Assembly (NCBI RefSeq): GCF_003001695.1
Contig: NZ_PVYX01000002.1
Location: 1,860,001-1,924,000, forward strand
Direction: 5' to 3'
Origin: Flagellimonas meridianipacifica
GTDB taxonomy: Bacteria > Bacteroidota > Bacteroidia > Flavobacteriales > Flavobacteriaceae
Length of the DNA: 64,000 nucleotides
Both the position numbers and the translations under genes were made by a program. How positions within the stretch are numbered: position 1 is the first letter of the stretch; every line of letters starts with the position of its first letter. This document shows positions 1 through 7,239 of the stretch, piece by piece. The notes beneath the pieces were generated by a model. It made no database searches, was not told where the DNA came from, and worked only from the letters and a program-made list of their open reading frames with translations.

Positions 1-524
1 TTTCATCAATGACCTTTTATTTATATGGATTCATTTTCAGTTCAATTGATTCGTTTTGGGACTCTTGTCTGAAGTACAGGAAATTGTTTTTATCAATAGT
101 ACTGATTCTTGCATTTGTCTTGTTTTTTAAATATTACTGGAGTTGGGAAATAAATAAACCTAGACTCCAGAATTCCAGTTTATATTTATATGGATTATTA
201 AATGGAATTCATATTTGGACAATTATATTAGCTTCAATTGGCTTTGCAATGAGGTACTTGAATTACTCTAGTGGCCATTTACGATATCTGAACACCGCTA
301 TTTACCCCTTTTACATTCTTCATCAAGCAGTAATTGTTGTGTCAGGATATTATGTTCTTCAATTGAAGATAAATATACCTTTGAAGCTATCGATATTAAT
401 TATAATATGTATAACCACTATATGGATATTATATCATTTTATTATTAGAAAGACCATTATTAGTATAATTCTGTTTGGGATGAAATGGAAAAAAGAAAAT
501 AATAAGTTTCAACCTATTCCATAA
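1..524 (+). CDS. Acyltransferase-3 family membrane protein, C-terminal fragment
   Basis: The reading frame is open to the left edge, so the gene begins outside the window and only about 173 C-terminal residues are seen. They form four or more hydrophobic helices. A conserved stretch near the end (IYPFYILHQ) is typical of the last helices of acyltransferase-3 family proteins, which O-acylate sugars or lipids at the inner membrane. The catalytic N-terminal region is missing here, so substrate cannot be judged. The DNA is AT-rich like the next two genes. Family assignment is by motif and is moderately sure. Confidence 0.6.
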   Translation, partial: SSMTFYLYGFIFSSIDSFWDSCLKYRKLFLSIVLILAFVLFFKYYWSWEINKPRLQNSSLYLYGLLNGIHIWTIILASIGFAMRYLNYSSGHLRYLNTAIYPFYILHQAVIVVSGYYVLQLKINIPLKLSILIIICITTIWILYHFIIRKTIISIILFGMKWKKENNKFQPIP

Positions 525-586
525 TTATTTTTACAACATTAAGGCACTTAATTTAAGGCTTCATTGGTGACAACTAGAAAAATCAA

Positions 587-979
587 ATGAAAAGAACTTT
601 AAGCTCAATGTCTTTGATAGTAAATGACTATGATGAGGCGATTAAATTTTATACCGAAAAACTTGATTTCCAGTTAATAGAAGACACAAAAATTTCTGAA
701 AACAAAAGGTGGGTGCGAGTTGGTCCAAAAGACAATCAAGATTTTTGCTTGTTATTGGCTAAGGCCTCGAATGAAATTCAAAAATCATTTGTAGGAAACC
801 AATCTGGGGGTAGGGTTTTTCTATTCTTAAGCACGGACGACTTTGAAAGAGACTATTCACAATTAAGGCAAAATGGAGTGGAGTTTGTTCGAGAATCAAA
901 AACGGAGCCTTATGGAAAGGTTGCCGTGTTTAAAGATTTATATGGAAATTTATGGGATTTAATAGAGCCAAAAGAATAA
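587..979 (+). CDS. VOC-fold (glyoxalase/bleomycin-resistance-like) protein
   Basis: A 130-residue cytoplasmic protein made of two beta-alpha-beta-beta-beta modules. The N-terminus (LIVNDYDEAIKFYTEKLDF) and the C-terminal DLYGNLWDLIEP are hallmarks of the vicinal oxygen chelate superfamily, which includes glyoxalases, dioxygenases and drug-binding proteins. No signal peptide is seen. The terminal Glu of the metal site is present, but the substrate cannot be inferred. It lies 15 bp before the nucleotidyltransferase gene on the same strand, so the two may be co-transcribed. Confidence 0.8.
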   Translation: MKRTLSSMSLIVNDYDEAIKFYTEKLDFQLIEDTKISENKRWVRVGPKDNQDFCLLLAKASNEIQKSFVGNQSGGRVFLFLSTDDFERDYSQLRQNGVEFVRESKTEPYGKVAVFKDLYGNLWDLIEPKE

Positions 980-994
980 TTCAAAAAGTAGTTT

Positions 995-1789
995 GTGATA
1001 CAAAAAAGATTTGCTGAAAATGCAACGGAAGTTTTAAGAAGTGACGATAATGTTATTGGACTGGCAATTGGCGGTTCTTGGTTAACCAATGAAATTGACG
1101 CTTACTCAGATTTAGATTTTACTCTAATTACAAAGACAAAAATTTCCGACGACAAGGACAAAATGATTGAGGTTGCAAAAAGATTGGGAAACTTTCTTTC
1201 TGGGTTTACAGGTGAACATGTCGGTGAGCCAAGAGTTTTAATTTGTCTTTATGACAATCCACTCCTTCATGTCGACATCAAATTTGTGACATTAAAGGAA
1301 TTAAATCCTAGGGTTGAGACACCGCATATTTTGTTTGACCGTGAAAATCAAGTCAAGAAAGAACTTGAAAAATCTGATGGGAACTGGCCTTCACCAAATT
1401 ATCAATGGATTGAAGACCGGTTCTGGACTTGGATTCACTATTCTCTGCTAAAAATCGGTAGGGGTGAGTATCTCGAAGCATTTGATTTTTTTGCATTTTT
1501 AAGAATGGTTGTATTAGGTCCGTTGTTACACATGAAAAATGGTAATCTACCAAGAGCGGTAAGAAAGGTAGAATTTGATATTGACAAAAATGATTTTGAT
1601 GACCTAAAGTCAACTATTCCACGGTATGAAAAGAAATCTCTTCTAGAAAGTTTGCGAAATACTGTCATTCTTTATCAAAATTTGAGAAAGGACATTTTTG
1701 ATCCGCAAATAGAATTACAACTTAATACTGAAAGAAAAGTCATGGAATATTTTGACAAAATTGAAAAAGAAGTATTGAAAGGTATTTAA
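995..1789 (+). CDS. Nucleotidyltransferase, aminoglycoside 6-adenylyltransferase-like
   Basis: 264 residues starting at a GTG codon; no ATG fits between the upstream stop and the conserved N-terminus. Residues 26 to 41 carry the Pol-beta-type nucleotidyltransferase signature GGSW followed by paired aspartates (D39, D41), the metal-binding site. The helical C-terminal half resembles aminoglycoside adenylyltransferases of the AadK/AadE type. Members transfer AMP from ATP to an antibiotic or another acceptor. Whether this one gives resistance is unknown. Location in an AT-rich accessory stretch next to a VOC-fold gene fits a mobile resistance-like or detoxification pair, but that is inference. 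Confidence 0.65.
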   Translation: MIQKRFAENATEVLRSDDNVIGLAIGGSWLTNEIDAYSDLDFTLITKTKISDDKDKMIEVAKRLGNFLSGFTGEHVGEPRVLICLYDNPLLHVDIKFVTLKELNPRVETPHILFDRENQVKKELEKSDGNWPSPNYQWIEDRFWTWIHYSLLKIGRGEYLEAFDFFAFLRMVVLGPLLHMKNGNLPRAVRKVEFDIDKNDFDDLKSTIPRYEKKSLLESLRNTVILYQNLRKDIFDPQIELQLNTERKVMEYFDKIEKEVLKGI

Positions 1790-1967
1790 AGTTAGAGTCT
1801 TGGAGATAGATTGTAGTGCCAGAAAATGTTCACTTTATAAAACTATTTAACGACCGAATTCCCCCATTCATTACTTGAGCGTTAAAAAGTGTTCATTGTC
1901 AATTTCTTCGAAAACGCCTTACTTCTGCTTGCCTGTTTACTCACTTCGATTGAACTACTGATCAGGT

Positions 1968-3056
1968 TTATAAACTCGGATAGTTTATATATCCTTTTGC
2001 ACCCGGGGTGTAAAGGAGGGACATGTTGGGCTCGTTCAAACCCGCATCCCGTTTCCAACGTTCAATCAGGTCTGGATTTGCAATAAAAGGTCGTCCAAAA
2101 GCGACGAGGTCACCTTTTTCATTTTGCAAATCATTCTCGGCACTGTCTTTATCATAACCACCAGATAGAATCAATATTCCCTTAAACTTTTCCCTGATAC
2201 TAATTCTGATGTCATCGGGTAGTGAAGGGGCACCCATTGAAGCATGGTTTACCAGATGAATATAGGCGAGACCCAAACCATTCAATTTTTCTGTGAGATA
2301 ATCGAATGTCTCTTTTTGGTTTTCAAAGGGACCAACATCGTTCAATGCTCCGTTGGGCGAAAAGCGAATGCCCACTTTTTCCGCTCCAATGGCCGCAATG
2401 GTTTTTTCAACTATTTCTAACACAATTCTTGCCCTATTCTCGGTAGAACCTCCATATTCATCAGTTCTCTGATTCGTGTTAGGGTTAATAAATTGGTCCA
2501 ATAGATATCCGTTTGCCCCATGTATTTCCACACCATCAAAACCCGCTTCGACTGCATTTTTTGAGGCAGTAACAAATTCGTTTATAGCTTGTGAAATATC
2601 CTCTGTGGTCATTTCCTTCGGTATGGGAATTTCTAGTTCTCCTTCTCCATCTACATACATTTTAGTAGTACTTGGTGCTATGGCCGATGGTGCCACAATC
2701 TCGGAACCTTCAGGTATATTCGCTGGATGGGAAACCCGTCCCGTATGCATCAGCTGCACAAAAATCTTACTATGGTTAGCGTGTACGGCAGCTGTTACTT
2801 TTTTCCATTCGGAAACTTGTTCTCTGTTGTACATACCTGGAATTCGTGGATAGCCTACACCATTTGCTGATGGTGCCGTTCCTTCAGTTATAATCAGCCC
2901 TGCACTTACCGCTCGTTCGCCGTAATAGGTGGTCATAATTTCTGTTGGAATGTGGTCTTGGGTAGCACGGCTACGTGTCATTGGTGCCATGACCACTTTA
3001 TTCTTTAAGTTCAAGGGGCCATAAAAAGGACTTAAAAGCATCGAATTATCTTTCAT
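1968..3056 (-). CDS. Old Yellow Enzyme family NADH:flavin oxidoreductase (alkene reductase)
   Basis: 362 residues with a full FMN-dependent TIM barrel. The N-terminus has NKVVMAPMTRSRA, the active-site region shows the His-x-x-Asn pair in EIHGANGYLLDQF, followed by the usual R-x-DEYGGS motif, and near the end AFGRPFIANPDL contributes to FMN phosphate binding. NemA/OYE relatives reduce activated C=C bonds of enones, quinones, maleimides or nitro compounds with NAD(P)H. It follows the small membrane-protein gene by 49 bp on the same strand and may be the last gene of the VOC/ABM operon. A weak -7-like box (TACATTTT) in the gap could also give it its own promoter. Confidence 0.9.
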   Translation of the reverse strand: MKDNSMLLSPFYGPLNLKNKVVMAPMTRSRATQDHIPTEIMTTYYGERAVSAGLIITEGTAPSANGVGYPRIPGMYNREQVSEWKKVTAAVHANHSKIFVQLMHTGRVSHPANIPEGSEIVAPSAIAPSTTKMYVDGEGELEIPIPKEMTTEDISQAINEFVTASKNAVEAGFDGVEIHGANGYLLDQFINPNTNQRTDEYGGSTENRARIVLEIVEKTIAAIGAEKVGIRFSPNGALNDVGPFENQKETFDYLTEKLNGLGLAYIHLVNHASMGAPSLPDDIRISIREKFKGILILSGGYDKDSAENDLQNEKGDLVAFGRPFIANPDLIERWKRDAGLNEPNMSLLYTPGAKGYINYPSL

Positions 3057-3105
3057 CTTGATTCGTTTTTGATTTTTAAATTATCATAAAATGTACAGTG
3101 GGTAA

Positions 3106-3531
3106 TTAACGCAACGTTAAATTCTCCTGCAATTGCTGGCTTGTTGAACTTTCTTGAACAAATGACCTATTGTTTTCCAATACCATCCCCCGAACAGGAG
3201 GCTCTCCTTTCTTTGAACTTGATATGATAAGTCCATAGGTGGTAATCATAATGACCACCGATACCACCATATATAGCACGGTCACTATGATTATCTTGTT
3301 CATGAACCTATATTTTAAGGTCCTTGCCCTTCGGTTCTTGAATTTTTCGAATACCCCGGTCCAAAAAGGGATAAGTACATAGACCATTAAGGGCACTAGG
3401 ACCAGGGTCAAGATCAAGGTGCGCAGGAGAACGGGCAGTCCGTCCAAAACTTCCCCGAACAACATTAAAAAGATTGAGATTGCAGGGTAAATGCTTACCC
3501 AGACTATCAGTGTGTTTCTTAACTTTTTCAT
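3106..3531 (-). CDS. Small membrane protein resembling the C-terminal membrane part of ABM-type (COG3224-like) proteins
   Basis: 141 residues with three predicted helices: about 8-27, 33-57 and 78-103. The first two helices (VWVSIYPAISIF, LPLMVYVLIP-like) look like the membrane tail found fused to antibiotic-biosynthesis-monooxygenase domains in some bacterial proteins. Here that tail would stand alone, while a free ABM protein is encoded 1.7 kb upstream in the same block. The start codon overlaps the stop of the preceding VOC gene by one base (TAATG), which implies translational coupling. The last 35 residues are polar. Function unknown; the resemblance is from memory of the family and needs a profile search. 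Confidence 0.6.
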   Translation of the reverse strand: MKKLRNTLIVWVSIYPAISIFLMLFGEVLDGLPVLLRTLILTLVLVPLMVYVLIPFWTGVFEKFKNRRARTLKYRFMNKIIIVTVLYMVVSVVIMITTYGLIISSSKKGEPPVRGMVLENNRSFVQESSTSQQLQENLTLR

Positions 3532-4046
3532 TAGTACCTCCTTAAATAGTTATTGAATCTGATCTTGTTTCCATTATTGTCCTTTATGTCAATGGATGTT
3601 GTATTCGTAATACCATTGCTGTACGGTCCCATGACAATAGCAATGTCCTTTTCACGAAGTCTTTCGATGGTCTTTTGCATATCGACCACCTCGATGGTCA
3701 TACTGCCGCTCAATTGGTATTTGTACGATTCAAATCTCATGTCATAGTCGTTTAAGACCTCTCTACGGTCCTTACCGCCCAGAACGTCCAATCTAAAATT
3801 CCCCAATACAAGAGTTTGCAATTGTATGCCTTCCTTTGGGTCTGCCTGTTTGCCGGTTTCGCTAAAGCCGAGCACTTCTTTGTACCAAATGATGGTTTCC
3901 CTGAAATCATCTGTGGTCAACACCAAATGGTCATAGCGTTCTACTTTATAATCTTCGGTTTCTTGCTTCAGGTCCTGTGCCGATACCGTAAATCCCACGG
4001 TCAACATTCCTAAAACCGTTACTGCTAAAATGTTTGAATTTTTCAT
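3531..4046 (-). CDS. Exported VOC-fold protein
   Basis: 171 residues. Residues 1 to 23 form a signal peptide ending in VSAQ, then a VOC fold begins (RYDHLVLTTDDFRETIIWYKE) and closes with the characteristic DNNGNKIRFNNY. Known VOC proteins are usually cytoplasmic, so export to the periplasm is notable; the product may bind or transform a small molecule outside the cytoplasm. It is the first gene of a short operon with its own promoter, whose operator-like direct repeat also stands before the VOC gene at 5579. Enzymatic activity and metal content are not known. Confidence 0.75.
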   Translation of the reverse strand: MKNSNILAVTVLGMLTVGFTVSAQDLKQETEDYKVERYDHLVLTTDDFRETIIWYKEVLGFSETGKQADPKEGIQLQTLVLGNFRLDVLGGKDRREVLNDYDMRFESYKYQLSGSMTIEVVDMQKTIERLREKDIAIVMGPYSNGITNTTSIDIKDNNGNKIRFNNYLRRY

Positions 4047-4082
4047 GACTTTTATTGTTAAGGGTATAACTTTATTACACTA

Positions 4083-4138
4083 CAAATGTAGCTTTGGAGC
4101 ATACCCTTTTTTTGGTAGTTTTCGAAGGATAAATGGTA
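4083..4138 (-). promoter_or_regulatory. Promoter with AraC-type direct-repeat operator for the exported VOC operon
   Basis: Read on the minus strand: TACC (4138-4135), 17 bases, TACCAAAAA (4117-4109), 18 bases, then the -7 box TACATTTG (4090-4083), a perfect TAnnTTTG. The half-sites are 21 bp apart, two helical turns, and the proximal one sits where the -33 element should be. The same arrangement with the same spacings occurs at 6127-6182. The start codon is 36 bp downstream of the box. The nearby AraC-family regulator is the obvious candidate binder. Confidence 0.6.
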
Positions 4139-4150
4139 CATTTCAGGACA

Positions 4151-4174
4151 TAAAAAAAGCCGCGAATGCGGCTT
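4151..4174 (-). terminator. Rho-independent terminator after the NTF2-like gene
   Basis: Stem AAGCCGC (4157-4163), loop GAAT, stem GCGGCTT (4168-4174); on the minus strand the stem is followed by a run of seven T. It ends the operon 6088-4195 and separates it from the promoter of the next VOC gene. Confidence 0.85.
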
Positions 4175-4194
4175 CTTCTTTATAATGTTTCAAC

Positions 4195-4701
4195 TTACCT
4201 TTTTACGGGTCCTGAAACGTGCTCGTGGACGATTTTCCATCCTTCTCCCGATTTTTTCCAAACCAAAGTGGAATGGAATTCCCCCTTGACCGGGGTCCCG
4301 TCCTTTAGCTCTCCTTCGCCGGTGAAAAGCAACGTGGTCAAAGCCATACTTTTATCCACGGTAATCTCTACATCGCTGAGTCCGGTGATGGTCCAAGTAT
4401 CGAAGTTCCGCATCGCAGGTACCCAGATGGCCTTATAGGATTCCCATCCCCGTATCACCGTTCTTTCAGGCGACATGAGATCAAACGCCAATAGTTCCTC
4501 GGTATGGGAATAGAGGTGTTCTATTTTTTCAATGCGATAGGGTTTTTCCTGTACGCTCCAAAGCTTGTAATCCTCGACGAGTTGGGACAGGACCTTCCTA
4601 TCGTCCATTTGTTCTTTGTTTTGGCCAAAAGAAGTCATGATAGTTGCATTTATCAGTAAGATAAACAATACCCTTTTATTGTAATTTATAACTGTACTCA
4701 T
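4195..4701 (-). CDS. Exported SnoaL/NTF2-fold protein
   Basis: 168 residues; a signal peptide of about 26 residues ends at SFGQ. The remainder has the NTF2-like pattern of SnoaL and ketosteroid-isomerase relatives: an early helix, central MALTTLLFTGEGELKDG, and the closing STLVWKKSGEGWKIVHEHVS. Such proteins may be isomerases, cyclases or simple ligand binders. It follows the exported VOC gene by 3 bp and is the last gene before the terminator at 4151. Together with ABM and VOC partners it suggests handling of a polyketide-, quinone- or steroid-like compound, but no substrate can be named. Confidence 0.75.
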   Translation of the reverse strand: MSTVINYNKRVLFILLINATIMTSFGQNKEQMDDRKVLSQLVEDYKLWSVQEKPYRIEKIEHLYSHTEELLAFDLMSPERTVIRGWESYKAIWVPAMRNFDTWTITGLSDVEITVDKSMALTTLLFTGEGELKDGTPVKGEFHSTLVWKKSGEGWKIVHEHVSGPVKR

Positions 4702-4704
4702 TTT

Positions 4705-5223
4705 TCACTTTTTTAATAATTCCACAAACTCTATCAAGTTTCCGTTATTGTCACTAATGATCGCCCATTTGAAGGCAACATTGTTCTTGCTATCCTCAAA
4801 AAGCCTGGGGGCAACGTCAATGGCAACACCTTTATTAATAAGTCCATCTATGAATTGGCTTAAGTTCTCTACTTTGAAGGCGATCCGTTTTACTCCCTGG
4901 ACGGCCAGGTTAGAAAAGGTATTTTTCCTTGAATCGGGCAGTTCCGATGAATCCTCGCTCTTTATCAGCATCAACTCAAAGTTTCCCTTCCGCAAGAGTT
5001 GAGCAGAGAGTCCCTTATCGGGAACAACGAACTTCTTATAGGCTTCAAAATCAAGTTTGGATATATACCATTCGGCAGTATCCTCTAAGCTGGGGACGGA
5101 AATGACCAAATGTAGGGGTTCAAATGTCGTCCCCGAATTGGATTGGGAATACAAAGCAATGGTGGAGAGCAAGAGTATTGCCCCCACCATTTTTCTTAAA
5201 GTATGACTATTTGAATGTTCCAT
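4705..5223 (-). CDS. Exported VOC-fold protein
   Basis: 172 residues. An N-terminal hydrophobic segment (about residues 12-26, MVGAILLLSTIALYS) reads as a signal peptide. The VOC fold follows (PLHLVISVPSLEDTAEWYISK) and ends with SDNNGNLIEFVELLKK. It resembles the exported VOC protein at 3531 in size and layout, so the two may be paralogues. It lies 15 bp after the ABM gene and 3 bp before the NTF2-like gene, so the four genes from 6088 to 4195 form one transcription unit. Role unknown; a periplasmic binding or isomerising function is possible. Confidence 0.75.
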   Translation of the reverse strand: MEHSNSHTLRKMVGAILLLSTIALYSQSNSGTTFEPLHLVISVPSLEDTAEWYISKLDFEAYKKFVVPDKGLSAQLLRKGNFELMLIKSEDSSELPDSRKNTFSNLAVQGVKRIAFKVENLSQFIDGLINKGVAIDVAPRLFEDSKNNVAFKWAIISDNNGNLIEFVELLKK

Positions 5224-5238
5224 GGCGATCCATGCTTA

Positions 5239-5577
5239 TCAATTGTTGTTCCCTTTTGGGGATTGCGCCTCACTAACCACATCGTAGATGGCATATTCAA
5301 AGGGCTTTTCGAGCATGGGTGTCGCTTTTTGGAAAAAGTTTTGGATATGTTCCGACTTCTGATGTGCATCGCTCAAAAGATACTCCCTGCTTTCCCATTC
5401 CTCGAAAATGATCAAATTTTCAGGGCTATCGGGATTCTGATACATGTTAATGCTCAGGGCATATGGTTCCTTAAGGGCCTCGACACTGGTCTGTTTTGCA
5501 ACTTGCTTGAAAGCCTCTAATTCTGACGTTTTTACAGTGGCCACGATATGCAGTACCACTTTTTTTGTTGTTTCCAT
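5239..5577 (-). CDS. ABM-family (antibiotic biosynthesis / quinol monooxygenase-like) protein
   Basis: 112 residues when started at the ATG at 5577, one base after the stop of the upstream VOC gene. A longer frame to 5802 overlaps that gene and adds no family-like sequence, so it was discarded. The protein has the ferredoxin-like ABM pattern: KKVVLHIVATVKTSELEAF at the start, PYALSINMYQNPDSPENLIIFEEWES in the middle and a helix containing HIQNFFQ. Relatives include YgiN-like quinol monooxygenases and heme-degrading enzymes; cofactor-free oxidation of a quinol or aromatic is the classical activity. It is cytoplasmic. Confidence 0.8.
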   Translation of the reverse strand: METTKKVVLHIVATVKTSELEAFKQVAKQTSVEALKEPYALSINMYQNPDSPENLIIFEEWESREYLLSDAHQKSEHIQNFFQKATPMLEKPFEYAIYDVVSEAQSPKGNNN

Positions 5578-5578
5578 T

Positions 5579-6088
5579 TTAGTTTTCTTTTGCGGTTTGT
5601 AATAAATAATTCCAGGTTTCGGTATATGAGTGGGAATAGATCTCGATAATGTTCCCCCAAGGGTCTTCACAATACACCAGTTGTCTGTCCCCTCCGGGAA
5701 AAATGTCCCAGAGCTTGGTGCGCTGTTTTCCACCATTGGCCAAGATCCGTTTGGATACCTCTTCTGGGTTGGGGTCTGTGATTGCAAAATGGAATATTCC
5801 ATTTTTCCAGTACTCCATATTGTCGTCCTTCCTTCCGGCTTCCGGGTCGTCGAAGGAGAAAAGCTCTATGCCCACACCGTTTCCGGTCTTCAAATGTGCA
5901 AACTGCCCACTGTTCAACCTGCTCCCCAAAATGTCCAGGGCCAACTGGCCAAAGTGTGAATCGTCCGCCTGCAAGGGCAAGGGTCCGATGATCAATTCAA
6001 ACCCGAACACTCTTGAGTACCAATCGATGGCCTCTTCGATGTTGGATACTGTTAATCCTACGTGATTGATTGCGATTGTTGTTTTCAT
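5579..6088 (-). CDS. VOC-fold protein (lactoylglutathione lyase/dioxygenase-like), cytoplasmic
   Basis: 169 residues, no signal peptide, two VOC modules. The first begins with a metal-type His (AINHVGLTVSNIEEAIDWYSRVFGFE), the second has GIFHFAITDPNPEEVSKRI and ends in YCEDPWGNIIEIYSHS, with the usual Glu ligand. A full set of His/His/Glu candidates makes a metalloenzyme likely, unlike its exported paralogues. It is the first gene of the operon and sits directly behind the AraC-boxed promoter at 6127, about 0.1 kb from the AraC regulator gene. Confidence 0.85.
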   Translation of the reverse strand: MKTTIAINHVGLTVSNIEEAIDWYSRVFGFELIIGPLPLQADDSHFGQLALDILGSRLNSGQFAHLKTGNGVGIELFSFDDPEAGRKDDNMEYWKNGIFHFAITDPNPEEVSKRILANGGKQRTKLWDIFPGGDRQLVYCEDPWGNIIEIYSHSYTETWNYLLQTAKEN

Positions 6089-6126
6089 AATATTTGTCTT
6101 TTTAATGTTGATAAAAATTTATAGGA

Positions 6127-6182
6127 CAAATGTATGGTCGTGACCAACCAGGTTTTTGGTAGGTTTTACAGAAGGAATGGTA
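6127..6182 (-). promoter_or_regulatory. Promoter with AraC-type direct-repeat operator for the VOC/ABM operon
   Basis: Minus strand: TACC (6182-6179 region; GGTA at 6179-6182 on plus), 17 bases, TACCAAAAA (6161-6153), 18 bases, then TACATTTG (6134-6127), a perfect -7 box. All spacings equal those at 4083-4138. A palindrome TGGTC-GT-GACCA (6135-6146) lies directly upstream of the -7 box and is absent from the other promoter. No TTG is seen at -33; the proximal half-site takes its place, which fits an activator-dependent promoter. Confidence 0.6.
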
Positions 6183-6213
6183 GTTTTTAAAAAGCGGCTT
6201 TTAGGACGGACCG

Positions 6214-7116
6214 TTATGCCCGGTTTTGTGCCTGGTATTGTTTAGGGGTAAGGCCTACGGCACCTTTAAAGAATTTCGTAAAGTAGGAAGTGTCATTGAA
6301 TTTAAGTGAATAGGCCGTTTGTGAGACGGACATACCAGTGGTCAGAAGCAATGACTTTGCTTCCAGGACAACCCTCTTTTTTATGATCTGTCCGGCCGTC
6401 TCACCCGTCAATTTCTTGAGGGTATTGCTCAGGTAGTTCGGATGTACGAAGAGCTTGTCCGCAAAATCGTTTACGGAGAAGATTTCCTCGGCCTTACCTG
6501 TGACAATATCATAAAAGTGCCTCTCCAGAAGTTCGTTGAACTTGATCACGATCAATGCCTCAGGTCTTTCTTCTTGACTTTCATGTTCCTTGCGGTGCAG
6601 GGCCTCCGCTTCTATAAGTATGACCTGAAGGTAATGCCAACAAAGGTTCGTTCTGTTGGTTTCAAAACAATTGAGCAGTGTTTCCATCAACTCCTGAAAG
6701 TGAAACATCTTTTCATCGTCGAGTTGAAGTTTCTGCGAAGCGTCCAAATGGTAGAACGTATAGTCGGAATAATTGTTGGGCAGCCTGCTTTGGGTGGTAA
6801 AGTCATTGGTGAAAATACAGACATAGCCCTTCCATTTCTGTTCCCGTCGGTAGTATCTCAGGTGTTTGGGGCCAAGAAAATAGAGTGACCCTTTTTTCAT
6901 TTCGTAGTCCCGCAATCCGATTTTATAGTGCGCCTCACCTTTGGTCATCAACGCCATGACATAGGTATTGCTCCTGAAGATGGCCGTTTCGTTGAGTTGA
7001 CTGTCGGGTGCGTCCTCAAATCGATGGATTTGAAAATAAGGGTTTTTTGGGGGTGGAAGTTTCAAACCCTTCAATAGGGTTGGGATATCCTTGAATATCG
7101 CCACTTCTTTGTTCAT
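6214..7116 (-). CDS. AraC-family transcriptional regulator
   Basis: 300 residues. The N-terminal two-thirds is a cupin-like sensing domain with GEAHYKIGLRDYEMKKGSLYFLGP. The C-terminal 100 residues hold two helix-turn-helix units: SVNDFADKLFVHPNYLSNTLKKL, then SVSQTAYSLKFNDTSYFTKFFK with the usual family ending GLTPKQYQ. It is transcribed toward the VOC/ABM operon that starts 125 bp downstream. Two operons in this block share a 21-bp-spaced direct repeat, the kind of site AraC proteins bind, so it is the likely activator of both. The effector is unknown but the cluster suggests a small hydrophobic or aromatic molecule. Confidence 0.92.
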   Translation of the reverse strand: MNKEVAIFKDIPTLLKGLKLPPPKNPYFQIHRFEDAPDSQLNETAIFRSNTYVMALMTKGEAHYKIGLRDYEMKKGSLYFLGPKHLRYYRREQKWKGYVCIFTNDFTTQSRLPNNYSDYTFYHLDASQKLQLDDEKMFHFQELMETLLNCFETNRTNLCWHYLQVILIEAEALHRKEHESQEERPEALIVIKFNELLERHFYDIVTGKAEEIFSVNDFADKLFVHPNYLSNTLKKLTGETAGQIIKKRVVLEAKSLLLTTGMSVSQTAYSLKFNDTSYFTKFFKGAVGLTPKQYQAQNRA

Positions 7117-7239
7117 AGGATAAAGTTAACCATTCAATCTAAGATTGAAACATGTATTCACTGGTACTTTAAAACGGCGAGTTATTGGGACTCTTTTGGC
7201 AGAAGGAGTAGATTCCCAAGAAATGTTCGATTTAAGAAA

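Noticed and set aside
1970..1988. Inverted repeat ATAAACT-CGGAT-AGTTTAT as a terminator of the Old Yellow Enzyme gene
   Set aside because: It includes the stop codon and last codons of the gene, is AT-rich and lacks a following T-run. Probably chance.
5578..5802. N-terminal extension of the ABM gene to 5802
   Set aside because: It overlaps the VOC gene in another frame and does not resemble the family. The ATG at 5577 fits the one-base gap and the known N-terminus.
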